DNA of 64,000 nt. Source: Natronobeatus ordinarius. Its GTDB lineage: Archaea; Halobacteriota; Halobacteria; Halobacteriales; Natrialbaceae. This document shows positions 52,096 to 61,153 of the stretch, piece by piece (position 1 is the first letter of the stretch; each line of letters begins with the position of its first letter). Both the position numbers and the translations under genes were made by a program. The stretch lies in contig NZ_CP101456.1 in the NCBI RefSeq assembly GCF_024362485.1, forward strand, positions 868,001 through 932,000, written 5' to 3'. Under the pieces are notes generated by a model. The model did no database searches, was not told where the DNA came from, and worked only from the letters and a program-made list of their open reading frames with translations.

Positions 52096-53454
52096 ATGCG
52101 ACGTTCGATCGTCATCGCGGCCGTGCTGGTCGTTCTCGCCGTTCTGTTCGTCGGTGGTCCCTCGTTGCTCGTCTCGCCGTCGACGAGTGACATCGCGCCG
52201 GAAGAAGCCGACGCACCGGCACCGGAAATAGTCTCGCTCGAGGGTGCAGAGAGCGGCTTCTGGCCGTACCTCAACGCTCGAGAGGTACACGAAAAGCGGA
52301 GCCCGCTCAACGTCGTCGTCCGCGGGGATACCGACGAGATCGTCAGGGCACTGGGCGACGCGGGCGAGACCGACTGGGAAGAGACAGACCACGACCACTT
52401 CGAGGCCGAGGAGCTCGTCGATCCGATCCTCGGAAACGAGAGCGACGACGGCGTCCACGCCCACACGGAAGGTGAGGCGAACGCCTCACAGCTGCTCTCG
52501 CCGACCGACATCCCGTGGTCGCAGGCCGACGGGACGACCCGACTCGCCTACCTGGACCCTGGACCCGACGAGGAGGCCTACTGGACGACCGAGACACTCC
52601 AGCTCGAGGACGGCGAATACTACGGCTACCGCTACCACATTCGCCTCTACGAGAGTCCCAACCCGGACGACGAGTGGGTCGTCATGCAGACGCACTCCGA
52701 ACACTTCGACTGGTTCACCCTGCGCCACCGCGTCGACGGCGTCGAGGCCGCCCAGTCACGTGTCGAGGCCGACCTGATGGCCATCCCCGGCGTCGAGGTC
52801 CAGCAAGACGTCCACCGGACCTACCTCGGGAACGAGGGGCCGTCGGACGCCGACGGCTGGGCGACGAAGGCCGACCTCACCGCGGTGGCGAGTCTCGCGT
52901 TCGTCGTCGGCCTCGCCGCCCGGCGCGAGGGCGTCCTCGAGCGCGCTGGCACGGAGGTCGACGAGCACCTGACCGACGTCGACCGCGCGCGGCTTTCGGC
53001 CGCCGCCGACCGGATCGAAGCCCGACACCTGATCCTCGCGGGGACCGTCCTCACGGTGATCCTCGGGGTCCGCATCGCGGGAATCGCGCTGGATCGCCAC
53101 GCGGGCGTTCTCTCCGTGCACGCGATCGCCGCCCTGCTCTACCCAGTCATCGCCGTCGGGCTCCCGCTCGCGGCGTACGCCATCGCGAGCGGCCTCGAGC
53201 GCCGGCTCGACGCCGCCGTCGCCGCGTCGGGCTCGCTCGCGGTGGCGATCTGGATCGACTACGGACTGCTCGGCGTGGACTCGCTGGCGATCGACGTCGT
53301 GCTCCAGCGCATCCTCGTCGTCGTTGCGTTCGGCCTGATCGCCGGCGGGGCGGCGAAGCGGGCGACGCGCGAGTCGCGCCTGAACGACATGCTGCTCGCC
53401 GGCGTCGCGCTGTGGGTGATCGTACTCGTCGGGACGCTGTTCGGGTATCTGTGA
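52096..53454 (+). CDS. LssY-like membrane protein
   Basis: 452 residues. An N-terminal signal helix precedes a large extracytoplasmic domain (about 35-250) that contains the L-N-V-V-V-R-G-D pattern of the LssY C-terminal domain, with many His/Asp residues (H-D-H-F, H-A-H-T, H-S-E-H-F-D). About six helices follow (260-450). The role is unknown; LssY domains occur with phosphatase-like PAP2 proteins, but no PAP2 motif was noticed here. Confidence 0.75.
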   Translation: MRRSIVIAAVLVVLAVLFVGGPSLLVSPSTSDIAPEEADAPAPEIVSLEGAESGFWPYLNAREVHEKRSPLNVVVRGDTDEIVRALGDAGETDWEETDHDHFEAEELVDPILGNESDDGVHAHTEGEANASQLLSPTDIPWSQADGTTRLAYLDPGPDEEAYWTTETLQLEDGEYYGYRYHIRLYESPNPDDEWVVMQTHSEHFDWFTLRHRVDGVEAAQSRVEADLMAIPGVEVQQDVHRTYLGNEGPSDADGWATKADLTAVASLAFVVGLAARREGVLERAGTEVDEHLTDVDRARLSAAADRIEARHLILAGTVLTVILGVRIAGIALDRHAGVLSVHAIAALLYPVIAVGLPLAAYAIASGLERRLDAAVAASGSLAVAIWIDYGLLGVDSLAIDVVLQRILVVVAFGLIAGGAAKRATRESRLNDMLLAGVALWVIVLVGTLFGYL

Positions 53455-53503
53455 GCCCGGGAGCGGACTCGTCACTCGAGCCGCTATCAGGCTTGCCGAA
53501 CGC

Positions 53504-55327
53504 CTAGTCCCGCCCGTGGCGGGTCAGACACCGGGAGAGCCCGATCAACTCGACGGGCTCCGAATTATCGGGCGAGTAGACCACCATCTGCCCTTTCTCC
53601 ATGTAGGGCACCTTCGACTCGAGGTTGCTCGGGATGTTGACGCTCTTGATGGCGTCCTCGTCACCGAGATTGAGCACGACGGTGGTGTTGATCTGTTTGA
53701 AGACCGCGTCGTCGATGTCCTGAGGGTCCTGGGTGATGAGAAAGAGTCCGAGTCGCTCTTTTCGTCCCTGTTTGGCGGCCTCGGTGAACTTCGTGATGAC
53801 TTTGCGCGCTTGCACGCTGTCGGCGTCGGTGAGGAAGTTGTGCGCCTCGTCCATCCCGAGGACGAGCGGCGTCTCCTTGATCCGGTCGTAGGTCGGGTCG
53901 TTCGAGAGCTTCTCGTCGATCAGCAGACTCGAGAGCGCGAGCACGACGGCCTCGGTCGCCCGGCTGTCGTTGACGTGGTAGGTGGGGACGACCGACAGCC
54001 CACCAGGACGGACGAACTGGTGGACCAACTCGGTGATCGGGCGGGCGTCCTGGTCGAACACCGAGTCGAAGCCGAAGACGCGCCGGCGGACGGCGTCGTA
54101 GGTCGCCTCGTGGACGCGGCCGGACTCGTCGAGTTCCTCCCGGAGCGCGGGATCGTCGAGGAAGGATTTGAACTCGGCGTACGTGCCAGCGTTCCCGTAC
54201 TGTTTGAAAAAGCGGTCGATCAGGTAGGTGAGCGCGCCGTACTGGTTGTCGTTGAGCGAGCCACCGGAGACGAGCCACGGCCGACTCCGGCACATCGAGA
54301 ACGGAATCGTGAACTCGACCTGTTCGGCACGGTGGTGACCACCCGAGTAGGCGGCGTCCCCGACTTTGGGGACGAACGCCACCGTGTCGTCGTGGCCGCC
54401 GTAGGCGACCCCCTCACGCTCGAGGCGCCGAGCGTACTCGCCGTCCAGTTCGGGGTTGTCGTCGTGCATCTGGGCGTACTCGTCCTGCGGGTCGAACTGG
54501 ACGACCGCGGCCTGGACCTCCCGGCCGTCCTCCATGGGGTAGGTCCGCTCCTCGCTCAGGTACTGTCGGAGGACGTTCTTCGCGGCGTGGGTCTTCCCCG
54601 AGCCCGTCCCGCCGGCGATCAGGGAGTGTCGGAACACGAGCGGGTCGCCCGCCTCGTAGTCGTCTTTGAGCCGGTAGTCGATCGTCGGGGGCGAGGCCGC
54701 CGTCTTCACTTTTTCGCCGCCCACGGAAAGGTGACCCAGGAAGACGCCGTCCTCGGGGATCTTCAGCCCCGTCTTGATCTCCTCGACGTCGGTCGCCTGC
54801 CGGATCACCGTCGCCGGCTTCGGCACCCGGTCGGTCAGCCGCCGCCTGAGCTCGCCGTCGTCAGAGTACAGCACGGCGACAGGTTCCAGCGAGGCGACGA
54901 ACTTGTAGTCGGCCTCGTCGATCCCACTGGCGCGCATCGCTCGCCGGGCGTGGATCTCCGTCGCGTCGTCGGCGTGAAACTGCTGGGCGTACTCGAGCCC
55001 CGAGATACGACAGAACAGCGTCTCGCCGTCGGGGTACGGTGCGAGCAGGTACGCCCCGATACGGACCGACGAGCGGTTCCCTCGGGTGACGTACGCGCGC
55101 AACGTCGTCTCCGTCTCGTCCTCGGCGATCCGCAGCCCCTGGGAGACGCAGATCGTCCCGATGCCGGTGTCCTCCCCGCGGGGTTCGACCGACGTCGGCT
55201 CGAAGTCCTCGGTTGCCTCCGCGTTCCCGTCAGCGCCCGCGCTCGAGCCGGCGTCGTCCGGCTCGTCCCCACGCTCGTCGGAGTCGTCGTCACCGCCGAA
55301 GTCGCCGAAGTCGCCCAGCTCGGCCAT
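53504..55327 (-). CDS. HerA-like ATPase/helicase
   Basis: 607 residues. An acidic disordered N-terminus (1-50) precedes a HAS-like beta barrel and a RecA-type core with Walker A G-G-T-G-S-G-K-T (239-246) and a C-terminal D-E-A-H Walker B. HerA hexamers pump DNA with NurA nuclease in end resection. A possible NurA partner is at 59004-60284. The start at 55327 is an ATG two codons after an in-frame GTG. Confidence 0.9.
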   Translation of the reverse strand: MAELGDFGDFGGDDDSDERGDEPDDAGSSAGADGNAEATEDFEPTSVEPRGEDTGIGTICVSQGLRIAEDETETTLRAYVTRGNRSSVRIGAYLLAPYPDGETLFCRISGLEYAQQFHADDATEIHARRAMRASGIDEADYKFVASLEPVAVLYSDDGELRRRLTDRVPKPATVIRQATDVEEIKTGLKIPEDGVFLGHLSVGGEKVKTAASPPTIDYRLKDDYEAGDPLVFRHSLIAGGTGSGKTHAAKNVLRQYLSEERTYPMEDGREVQAAVVQFDPQDEYAQMHDDNPELDGEYARRLEREGVAYGGHDDTVAFVPKVGDAAYSGGHHRAEQVEFTIPFSMCRSRPWLVSGGSLNDNQYGALTYLIDRFFKQYGNAGTYAEFKSFLDDPALREELDESGRVHEATYDAVRRRVFGFDSVFDQDARPITELVHQFVRPGGLSVVPTYHVNDSRATEAVVLALSSLLIDEKLSNDPTYDRIKETPLVLGMDEAHNFLTDADSVQARKVITKFTEAAKQGRKERLGLFLITQDPQDIDDAVFKQINTTVVLNLGDEDAIKSVNIPSNLESKVPYMEKGQMVVYSPDNSEPVELIGLSRCLTRHGRD

Positions 55328-55438
55328 GTACACGTCATCTGTCGCATCGGTAAAACACCTTTCCCATCGTGTCTGTCGCGATCCGGTGAACCTCCCCTCG
55401 ATCGAACGGGAGTGTGCCGACGGGCGGAAATAGCCGGT

Positions 55439-56224
55439 TCACCGACGAGCGAATCGATGTCCGGCGACGGCCGCACCGACGAGCAGTGCGACGACCGCGA
55501 TCCCGCCGGCGACGGCCGTGAACGCGGGGATCGGGTCGTCGTCGGTCTCGAGCGGTTCGTCAGTCCTGTCAGCTGACGCCTCGCCTTCGAGGTCGTCGAG
55601 TTCGCCGTAGTCGGACGACTCGCGGGGCTCGCCGCCGCCGTCGATCACCACGGTGACGGGTCGCTCGAGGATCGGCAAGGGCTGGTCGTCCGCGAGCTCG
55701 GCGCTCGTCTCGTCGAGGTCGATCGTCGCGTTCGACGGCGGGGCGTCCTCGGCGACGCGGACGGTGAGCGTCGCGAAGACGTCCTCGCCGGTCGCGCCAC
55801 CTGCGGGCGGCTCCTCGTACTGGCGGACCTCGGTCACGCCCCGGTCGTTCGCCACCGTGACCTCGGTTTCGACGTCGGCGTCCGCCCCGAACCACGTGCC
55901 GGCGTCGACGTCGGTCACCTCGAGGTGGTCGGGGTGGTACTGCGCCCGGAGGGTGACGTTCTCGACGCCGGCGCTGCCGTGGCCGCCCCAGCTACGCACG
56001 ACGACGTCGACCTCGAACACCTCGCCGGGCTCGACCTCGACCTGGTGGGGAACCGGATCGACGACGGCGAGCTGGTCACCCGCGACGGCGGTACCGATCG
56101 CCGGCCCGCCGAGTGCGAGCCCGACAGCGACGAAGACGATGGCAACGCCCCCGAGGACCCAGCGAGCGACCGCGCCGACTCGAGCGCCCGAGCGTCGGTC
56201 CTCCTCGAGCCGTCGACGACTCAT
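55439..56224 (-). CDS. Membrane-anchored cohesin-like surface protein
   Basis: 261 residues. An N-terminal hydrophobic helix (18-45) and a C-terminal one (237-256) flank a beta-sandwich (60-190) with the cohesin-like V-E-V-E-P-G-E-V-F-E-V-D-V-V-V and a Y-H-P-D-H-L-E-V-T motif. An acidic linker joins the last helix. It starts in a 4-base overlap with the histidine-rich lipoprotein, so they are co-expressed. The partner may dock to it. Confidence 0.8.
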   Translation of the reverse strand: MSRRRLEEDRRSGARVGAVARWVLGGVAIVFVAVGLALGGPAIGTAVAGDQLAVVDPVPHQVEVEPGEVFEVDVVVRSWGGHGSAGVENVTLRAQYHPDHLEVTDVDAGTWFGADADVETEVTVANDRGVTEVRQYEEPPAGGATGEDVFATLTVRVAEDAPPSNATIDLDETSAELADDQPLPILERPVTVVIDGGGEPRESSDYGELDDLEGEASADRTDEPLETDDDPIPAFTAVAGGIAVVALLVGAAVAGHRFARR

Positions 56225-57543
56225 GGTGAGAGCTCGAGGGTGACGTCAGGCATCTCGACGAAGGCGGTTTCGTACCCCTGGTGACGCGAGACCTGTGGCG
56301 GCGTCCGAACCGCGATCGTCAGCTCGTCGCCGTCCGAGGCGCTCGAGAGCGGCGCCCCGTAGTGATACTCGAGTTCGTGGTCGAGCGTCTCGACGAGGTC
56401 GACCGTCTCGGTTCCGTCCGCGCCCTCGAGCGTCGCCTCGAGGGCCATCAGGGGGAGCACACACCGGTTGTACGGCGTTCGCGGCGAGATGGCGAGGTAC
56501 CACTCGTCGCCGTCGACGAAGCGCGAGCCGGGCGCTATGAGCGTCGTCGCGAGGACGGCGTCACCGCTCTCGGGCGTCCCCTGGAGCGTGCCGGGGAGGG
56601 CTTGGGCTGGCGGCAGCGCGGAGTAGGAGACGTCGTGCTCGTCGTGGTGGCGGTGGTCGTCGTCGTGGTGGTCGTTGTGATTGTGCTCGTCGTGGTGGCG
56701 GTGGTCGTCGTCGTGGTGGTGATCGTGATGGTCGTGGTGGTGATCGTGATGGTCGTGGTGGTGATCGTGATGGTCGTGGTGGTGATCGTGATGGTCGTCG
56801 TGGTCTCCGTGTACGTGATCGCCGTGGCCCATCGGCTCGAGCGCGCCGGGTTCGCCCCACTCCTCCTCGGGGAAGTACTCGATCCCTTCGACGAGCGTGT
56901 GGAGGTCGTCCCGATCGAAGTCGAACTCGAACGCGAAGTCGACTGCCTCCTCGAACCGCCCCTCGAACGCGCCGATTCGGCGGACGTCGAGGGGGGCGAT
57001 GCGGCCCTCGACGCGGTAGGTCCCGTCGCCGTCGAGAGGAACGTTGTCCCCGAAGTGAAAGCCCATCTGCTGGGAGATCATCAGCCAGCCGGTGGTGGTG
57101 CTCACGAGGTCGTCGTCGCTGAACAGCTCGAGGGTGACGCTCGCGTCGATCGGAACGACGACGCCCGTCTCGCGGTCCCAGACGGTCACCATCAGGTGGA
57201 CGTCCTCCTCGGGCGTCGGCTCGTGGTGTTCGAGGTCGCCGGTGAAGATCCAGAACGGGTGGGGGTAGGTGTACATCGGCGCGACGACGTACTCGCCGGC
57301 GACGACGGGCTCGAGCATCACCATCTGCTCTCGGTGCGTCGGCCGGTAGACGGCCTCGGGCGGGTCCTCGATTTCGGGGAACGCGAGAAGGTCGTTCTCG
57401 AGGTCGTTACCGATTCCGTCGTCGGCGTCTGCCCCGTCGTCACCCCCGTTGCTCGTACAGCCGGCGACGGCGAGTCCCCCGGCGATCGTCGCCCCCTCGA
57501 GCAGCCGTCGGCGAGTGTAGCGCGGCTGTCGTGGCCCGGTCAT
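56221..57543 (-). CDS. Histidine-rich Tat lipoprotein (P19/Tp34-like iron-binding), DUF7350-like
   Basis: 440 residues. R-R-R-L-L-E with a lipobox (V-A-G-C, Cys29) gives a Tat lipoprotein. Residues 70-215 resemble the P19/Tp34 metal-binding fold (G-E-Y-V-V-A-P-M-Y, V-H-L-M-V-T, G-F-H-F-G-D). Residues 240-303 are a His/Asp run of H-H-D units that would bind several divalent metals. A conserved C-terminal domain (310-440) follows. It may capture iron, copper or zinc outside the cell; which one cannot be told from sequence. Confidence 0.82.
   Translation of the reverse strand: MTGPRQPRYTRRRLLEGATIAGGLAVAGCTSNGGDDGADADDGIGNDLENDLLAFPEIEDPPEAVYRPTHREQMVMLEPVVAGEYVVAPMYTYPHPFWIFTGDLEHHEPTPEEDVHLMVTVWDRETGVVVPIDASVTLELFSDDDLVSTTTGWLMISQQMGFHFGDNVPLDGDGTYRVEGRIAPLDVRRIGAFEGRFEEAVDFAFEFDFDRDDLHTLVEGIEYFPEEEWGEPGALEPMGHGDHVHGDHDDHHDHHHDHHDHHHDHHDHHHDHHDHHHDDDHRHHDEHNHNDHHDDDHRHHDEHDVSYSALPPAQALPGTLQGTPESGDAVLATTLIAPGSRFVDGDEWYLAISPRTPYNRCVLPLMALEATLEGADGTETVDLVETLDHELEYHYGAPLSSASDGDELTIAVRTPPQVSRHQGYETAFVEMPDVTLELSP
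56713..56796 (-). repeat. Four 21-base tandem repeats in the histidine-rich segment
   Basis: Four exact 21-base units, starting at 56713, 56734, 56755 and 56776, encode D-H-H-D-H-H-H-type heptads. Exact repetition implies recent expansion. Confidence 0.9.
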
Positions 57544-57663
57544 TCTCGCTCGTGAGTTGTCGTCGATCCCGTATGTACGTGCGCCCTCTGGCAGAACCTG
57601 TGGCTATCTCGGTTCGGCGGCAATGCGTTCACGGCCGCGCCGTCGGACGGCGCTCCAGTGAGG

Positions 57664-58338
57664 TTAGCGGCCGAGAAGCGCGGGATGGCCCCGGTACGTG
57701 ACGCGATCGCTCGAGTGATCGTAGTCGACGACGTCGAGGTCGGCCATCGCTGGCAGGTGAACGTGTCGGAGATCGATGTGTGCACGGGTCGCGTCGGATG
57801 GCGAAACTGCGTCGGTCGAGATTCCCGCTTCGATGGCGACGATGCGCGTCGCGAGTTCGTCGACCGCAACGGTGTCGCCGCGATCGAGCGCGACGAGCAC
57901 CGTCCGCCGACGGGGATGGGCGAGGAGTTCGAACAGTTCCCCCGACCGGTGGATGCCGAGCGGCTCGAGAAAGGCCTCGAGTCGGTCGACGTCAACGTCG
58001 GGATCGTCGGCGAGTGTGACGGTTTCCATCCGGCGATCCCAGGCGAGGAGACCGTGGGTGACCAGCATCGGCAGGTGACGATGGTACAGGTCCACGTGCA
58101 CGTCCCGGCGCTGTTCGGCCGACGGCATGGCGGTCGGATCGGTGTCCTCGAAAGTGAGGATCATGGAGACGAGTTCCGTCATCGACAGCGAGCCACCTCG
58201 TTCGAGCAGAAGCGAGCACACCATCGATCGTCGGGGGTGGGAGAGTATCTCGTAGAGATCACCGTCGCCGTCGGCGATCACATCGCGTTTCCGATCTCCC
58301 TCGCCGTACCGTACGTCGAGGCTCATACTCAGAGGCAT
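57664..58338 (-). CDS. Regulator with two DUF7344-type winged helices
   Basis: 224 residues containing two similar halves (about 25-100 and 130-215), each with Y/F-E-L/I-L-S/A-H-P-R-R and a following V-H/I-D-L-Y/R-H-x-H-L-P. This is a tandem DUF7344 wHTH arrangement. A TATA element (58365-58372, minus strand) supports the start at 58338, although an ATG at 58326 is also possible. Target unknown. Confidence 0.85.
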   Translation of the reverse strand: MPLSMSLDVRYGEGDRKRDVIADGDGDLYEILSHPRRSMVCSLLLERGGSLSMTELVSMILTFEDTDPTAMPSAEQRRDVHVDLYHRHLPMLVTHGLLAWDRRMETVTLADDPDVDVDRLEAFLEPLGIHRSGELFELLAHPRRRTVLVALDRGDTVAVDELATRIVAIEAGISTDAVSPSDATRAHIDLRHVHLPAMADLDVVDYDHSSDRVTYRGHPALLGR

Positions 58339-58364
58339 CAGCTACGGGGGAAAAAGGTCGTCCC

Positions 58365-58372
58365 CTATACGA
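58365..58372 (-). promoter_or_regulatory. TATA-like box before the DUF7344 regulator
   Basis: On the minus strand TCGTATAG lies about 27-34 bases upstream of the ATG at 58338. Confidence 0.5.
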
Positions 58373-58578
58373 TTTGGTCTCGGAAACCTGAACGTCAGGT
58401 GGCGAGCAGCCAAATGAGCCTGTCTCAGCCGTCCACTGCCGTTTCGGCGGTTCTCCAATCAGCGGCGACCGTCCCGGCTGGGACACACTGATCAGCAATG
58501 ACGCATTCGATCGGCTCGACCACCGCAACCGACAGGCGACGTCGGCAGGCGTCTCTACCTGATCCCTGGCCTCTGCTT

Positions 58579-58938
58579 TCATCCAACCTGATCGCCGGAT
58601 GGACGGCCCTCGTGTTCTTTTTCGACCGCCACCTCGACGTCATCGGGTTCGACGCCGATCCGGGCAAACTGGGTCCGGACGTGATCCTCGGCCGCCTCGA
58701 GCGCCTGATCTCTGGTGTCGAACCCGCGGGGCATCGGCGACTCGAACGCGATGTTGATCTCGCGGTCGGCGAGCTCCATGCTCGAGCCGCCGCTGTCGAC
58801 CTCGTAAAACTCGTCACAGACCCAGACGTAGGCGGCGTCTTCGTCGGGGGCGCCCCTGAATCGGGGCGACTCTTCGCCGCGCTCGTAGATCGTTCCGGTG
58901 AGTTCGGTTCCGCCGGCGCGGCCTCGGACGAGGAGCAT
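58579..58938 (-). CDS. DUF7113-like conserved protein
   Basis: 119 residues, M-L-L-V-R-G-R-A-G-G-T-E-L-T-G-T-I-Y-E-R-G. The conserved A-Y-V-W-V-C-D-E-F-Y-E-V segment suggests a small beta domain followed by a helical tail. The family name is from memory. It is encoded downstream of nurA on the same strand, 65 bases away. Confidence 0.75.
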   Translation of the reverse strand: MLLVRGRAGGTELTGTIYERGEESPRFRGAPDEDAAYVWVCDEFYEVDSGGSSMELADREINIAFESPMPRGFDTRDQALEAAEDHVRTQFARIGVEPDDVEVAVEKEHEGRPSGDQVG

Positions 58939-59003
58939 ACTGCTCACTTCGACGCCGACGCTTAAAAGCCGTGTGCGAGGCGACGAGTCCCACCGCGACC
59001 GCG

Positions 59004-60284
59004 TCACGCGAACTCGTCGTTCCAGCGGTGGTCGTCGTACGTCCGATCTTGCGTCGTGTCGAACGCCGTCTCGAGCGTCTCCCGGAGCGATCGTTTCTCG
59101 GTCGCCCCGATGCGGGCGAGTTCGTCCGCCTTCTCGACGACCGGCGGCGGGCCGCGGGAGACGGCGACGTCGGAGAGCAGTTGCAGCGTCAGCGCCTCGC
59201 GAACGTCGGGATCGCGCGTGAACGCGTAGGGCGCCTCGATACGGTAGACGAGGTCGGTTCGGGGATCGTAGACGACGAAGAAGGTGACCTCGTACGCCTC
59301 GGGCTCGAGTCCCCGGTCCACCCCGAGGGCGTCGCCGTCGACCGAGAGCGGCCGGTCGACGCCGCCGCGCGACCGGAACCAGCCGGTGTAAGTGAGCGCC
59401 GAGGTGTCCCGCTCCCACCGGCGGCCCTCGACGTCGTCGACGTACTCGCCGCGCTCTAAGACGCGCGTAAAAAAGGCCGAATCGTCGGCCCACGGGGCGT
59501 CGATCCCGGCCTCGCGCTTTCGCTTGAGCGTCCGACAGAGCACCCGCGTCGAGGGGTTCTTCACGAAGCCGACGAGCGGAATCCCGCGCTCGACGAAGTC
59601 CTCGACCAGCCGGAGGTAGTTCTCGAGGACCGTCGTCGGCCGCGGATCCTCGAGCAGGAAGTCCTCGAGGTCGGGGTGCTGGTCGGCCCAGCGGAGGAGC
59701 CCACGAGGGTAGAGCGGGCCGTCGAGGACGAGGAGGTCACTCACCGCCTCGGCGTGACGTCGGGCGTGTTCGCTCTCGGCCTGATAGAGCGCGAGCGCGT
59801 GGACGACTCCCTCGGCGAAGCGCGGCAGCGGCGGGACCTTCACTGCCCGGCTTCGGCTGTACCCTTCGTCGAACTTCCCCCAGCGGTCGTCGACGGTCGC
59901 CGTCTCGTCGTTCGAGTGGACCGTGGCGACGACGGTCCGCGAGCGGTGGAGCTCGAGGTCACTGGGTGTCGACGCCATCGCGGCCTGGGCGACGTCGATC
60001 ACCAGCCCGTTTCGGAACGTCGTCGGGTTGATCGTCCCGGCGTCGAGGCCGTGCTGGGTCGGGAACGGCCGTTCGGCGAGGGCGACGTCCTCGCAGTCGA
60101 CCACGTGCCGGGAGACCTCGGCGACCGGCTCGAGGACGGTCCGCCCCCGGTCGTCCGTCAACGGGTCGAGAAACGACTCCCAGACCGTCTCGGCGAACTC
60201 GCGGTGGTCGCGCTCGTCTGCACCGTGGTCGATCCGTCGCGCGAGCCGCGCGATGCCGTCGAAGTGAACCGGATCGAGCGTCAT
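59004..60284 (-). CDS. nurA: DNA double-strand break repair nuclease NurA
   Basis: 426 residues. N-terminal helices precede the RNase-H-like core: H-G-L-D-A-G-T-I-N near 85-93, V-L-D-G-P-L-Y-P near 184-191 and V-G-F-V-K-N-P near 240-246. Conserved Asp residues form the manganese site. NurA digests 5' ends with HerA for homologous recombination. HerA is on the same strand 3.7 kb downstream. The start at 60284 is the conserved M-T-L-D-P-V-H. Confidence 0.88.
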   Translation of the reverse strand: MTLDPVHFDGIARLARRIDHGADERDHREFAETVWESFLDPLTDDRGRTVLEPVAEVSRHVVDCEDVALAERPFPTQHGLDAGTINPTTFRNGLVIDVAQAAMASTPSDLELHRSRTVVATVHSNDETATVDDRWGKFDEGYSRSRAVKVPPLPRFAEGVVHALALYQAESEHARRHAEAVSDLLVLDGPLYPRGLLRWADQHPDLEDFLLEDPRPTTVLENYLRLVEDFVERGIPLVGFVKNPSTRVLCRTLKRKREAGIDAPWADDSAFFTRVLERGEYVDDVEGRRWERDTSALTYTGWFRSRGGVDRPLSVDGDALGVDRGLEPEAYEVTFFVVYDPRTDLVYRIEAPYAFTRDPDVREALTLQLLSDVAVSRGPPPVVEKADELARIGATEKRSLRETLETAFDTTQDRTYDDHRWNDEFA

Positions 60285-60382
60285 ACCAACGGCGACCCGG
60301 CCAGCCGTCAAAAGTCTCGTGATACGTCTCGCGATCCGACGGGTTCTCGGTCGAGCGTCAGAATTCACTCGCACTCGTGTAA

Positions 60383-60390
60383 GTTTATAT
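60383..60390 (+). promoter_or_regulatory. TATA box of zinc-ribbon gene
   Basis: GTTTATAT is centred about 26 bases before the predicted start site, so an ATG at 60401 would be too close and the ATG at 60434 is favoured. Confidence 0.55.
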
Positions 60391-60433
60391 CAGAAAGCGT
60401 ATGCCTGCCGGCTCTCGAGGGACGGCTATCTCG

Positions 60434-60697
60434 ATGTCCGAACGAGCGACCCGGGACGTGGCGTCCGAGGGGGAGGCAATCAACTGGCGGGGGACGAGCA
60501 CGGGGGTAACGATCTACGACGAGACGAACCCCGACGCGTGGGTTCGGATGGAGTTCACAGCGGGGGTAGCGCCCGAACACCGGCTCTTCATGATCTGTCC
60601 CGACTGTGGGGCAATTTTCGCCCAGCGGACGACCCCGGGTAACGGCTCGGTCTGTGGCGATTGCGGAGCGCGATTCGACCACGCTTCGCGGGAGTGA
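60434..60697 (+). CDS. Small zinc-ribbon protein
   Basis: 87 residues with C-P-D-C and C-G-D-C (a four-cysteine ribbon) at the C-terminal half and an N-terminal beta segment (W-R-G-T-S-T-G-V-T-I-Y-D). No known family recognised. The start is chosen by the TATA position. Its 3' end lies 2 bases from the end of the MaoC gene. Confidence 0.75.
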   Translation: MSERATRDVASEGEAINWRGTSTGVTIYDETNPDAWVRMEFTAGVAPEHRLFMICPDCGAIFAQRTTPGNGSVCGDCGARFDHASRE

Positions 60698-60699
60698 TT

Positions 60700-61086
60700 T
60701 CACGCTCCTTTCCAGACGATTCCCGAGAGCGAGCCGCTCATCACCGTCTCACCGTCGTCGCTCCGGCAATCGATCGCCACCGAGACCACGTACCGATCGT
60801 CGCGCTCCTCGACCTCCTCGTGCGTCCACGTGCAGGTGATCGGCTCGCCCGTGTAGACCGGTCGGTGGAACGTGAACGTCATCGTGTGCGCCAGCACCTC
60901 GAGGTCGCCGCCGATCTTCGTGGGCAGTGTCGCCGTCAGCAACCCGTGGACCATCAGCCGGCCGTCCCCGTCCGGTTCGACGTGCTGGGGCTGGGTGTCC
61001 CCCGACAGCGACGCAAAGCGCCGAACGTCCTCGGTCGTGAACGTCCGCTCGAAGACGTACTCCTCGCCCGCGTTCGGACTCGTCAT
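60700..61086 (-). CDS. MaoC-like hot-dog hydratase
   Basis: 128 residues in the (R)-hydratase/MaoC hot-dog fold: F-A-S-L-S-G-D-T-Q-P-Q-H-V-E carries the catalytic Asp and His, then H-G-L-L-T-A. These hydrate enoyl-CoA or act on polyketide/PHA intermediates. The substrate is unknown. Confidence 0.87.
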   Translation of the reverse strand: MTSPNAGEEYVFERTFTTEDVRRFASLSGDTQPQHVEPDGDGRLMVHGLLTATLPTKIGGDLEVLAHTMTFTFHRPVYTGEPITCTWTHEEVEERDDRYVVSVAIDCRSDDGETVMSGSLSGIVWKGA

Positions 61087-61153
61087 GGGTTGTCACACGA
61101 TACTCGAGCGATCACGTAAAGCTAGGTTTCGCGGGCGGACCGTTCCGTGATCG

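Noticed and set aside
58380-58500. Short inverted repeat ACCTGA-ACG-TCAGGT upstream of the DUF7344 regulator
   Set aside because: It is small, lies upstream of the TATA box, and the surrounding 240 bases show nothing else; kept only as a note.
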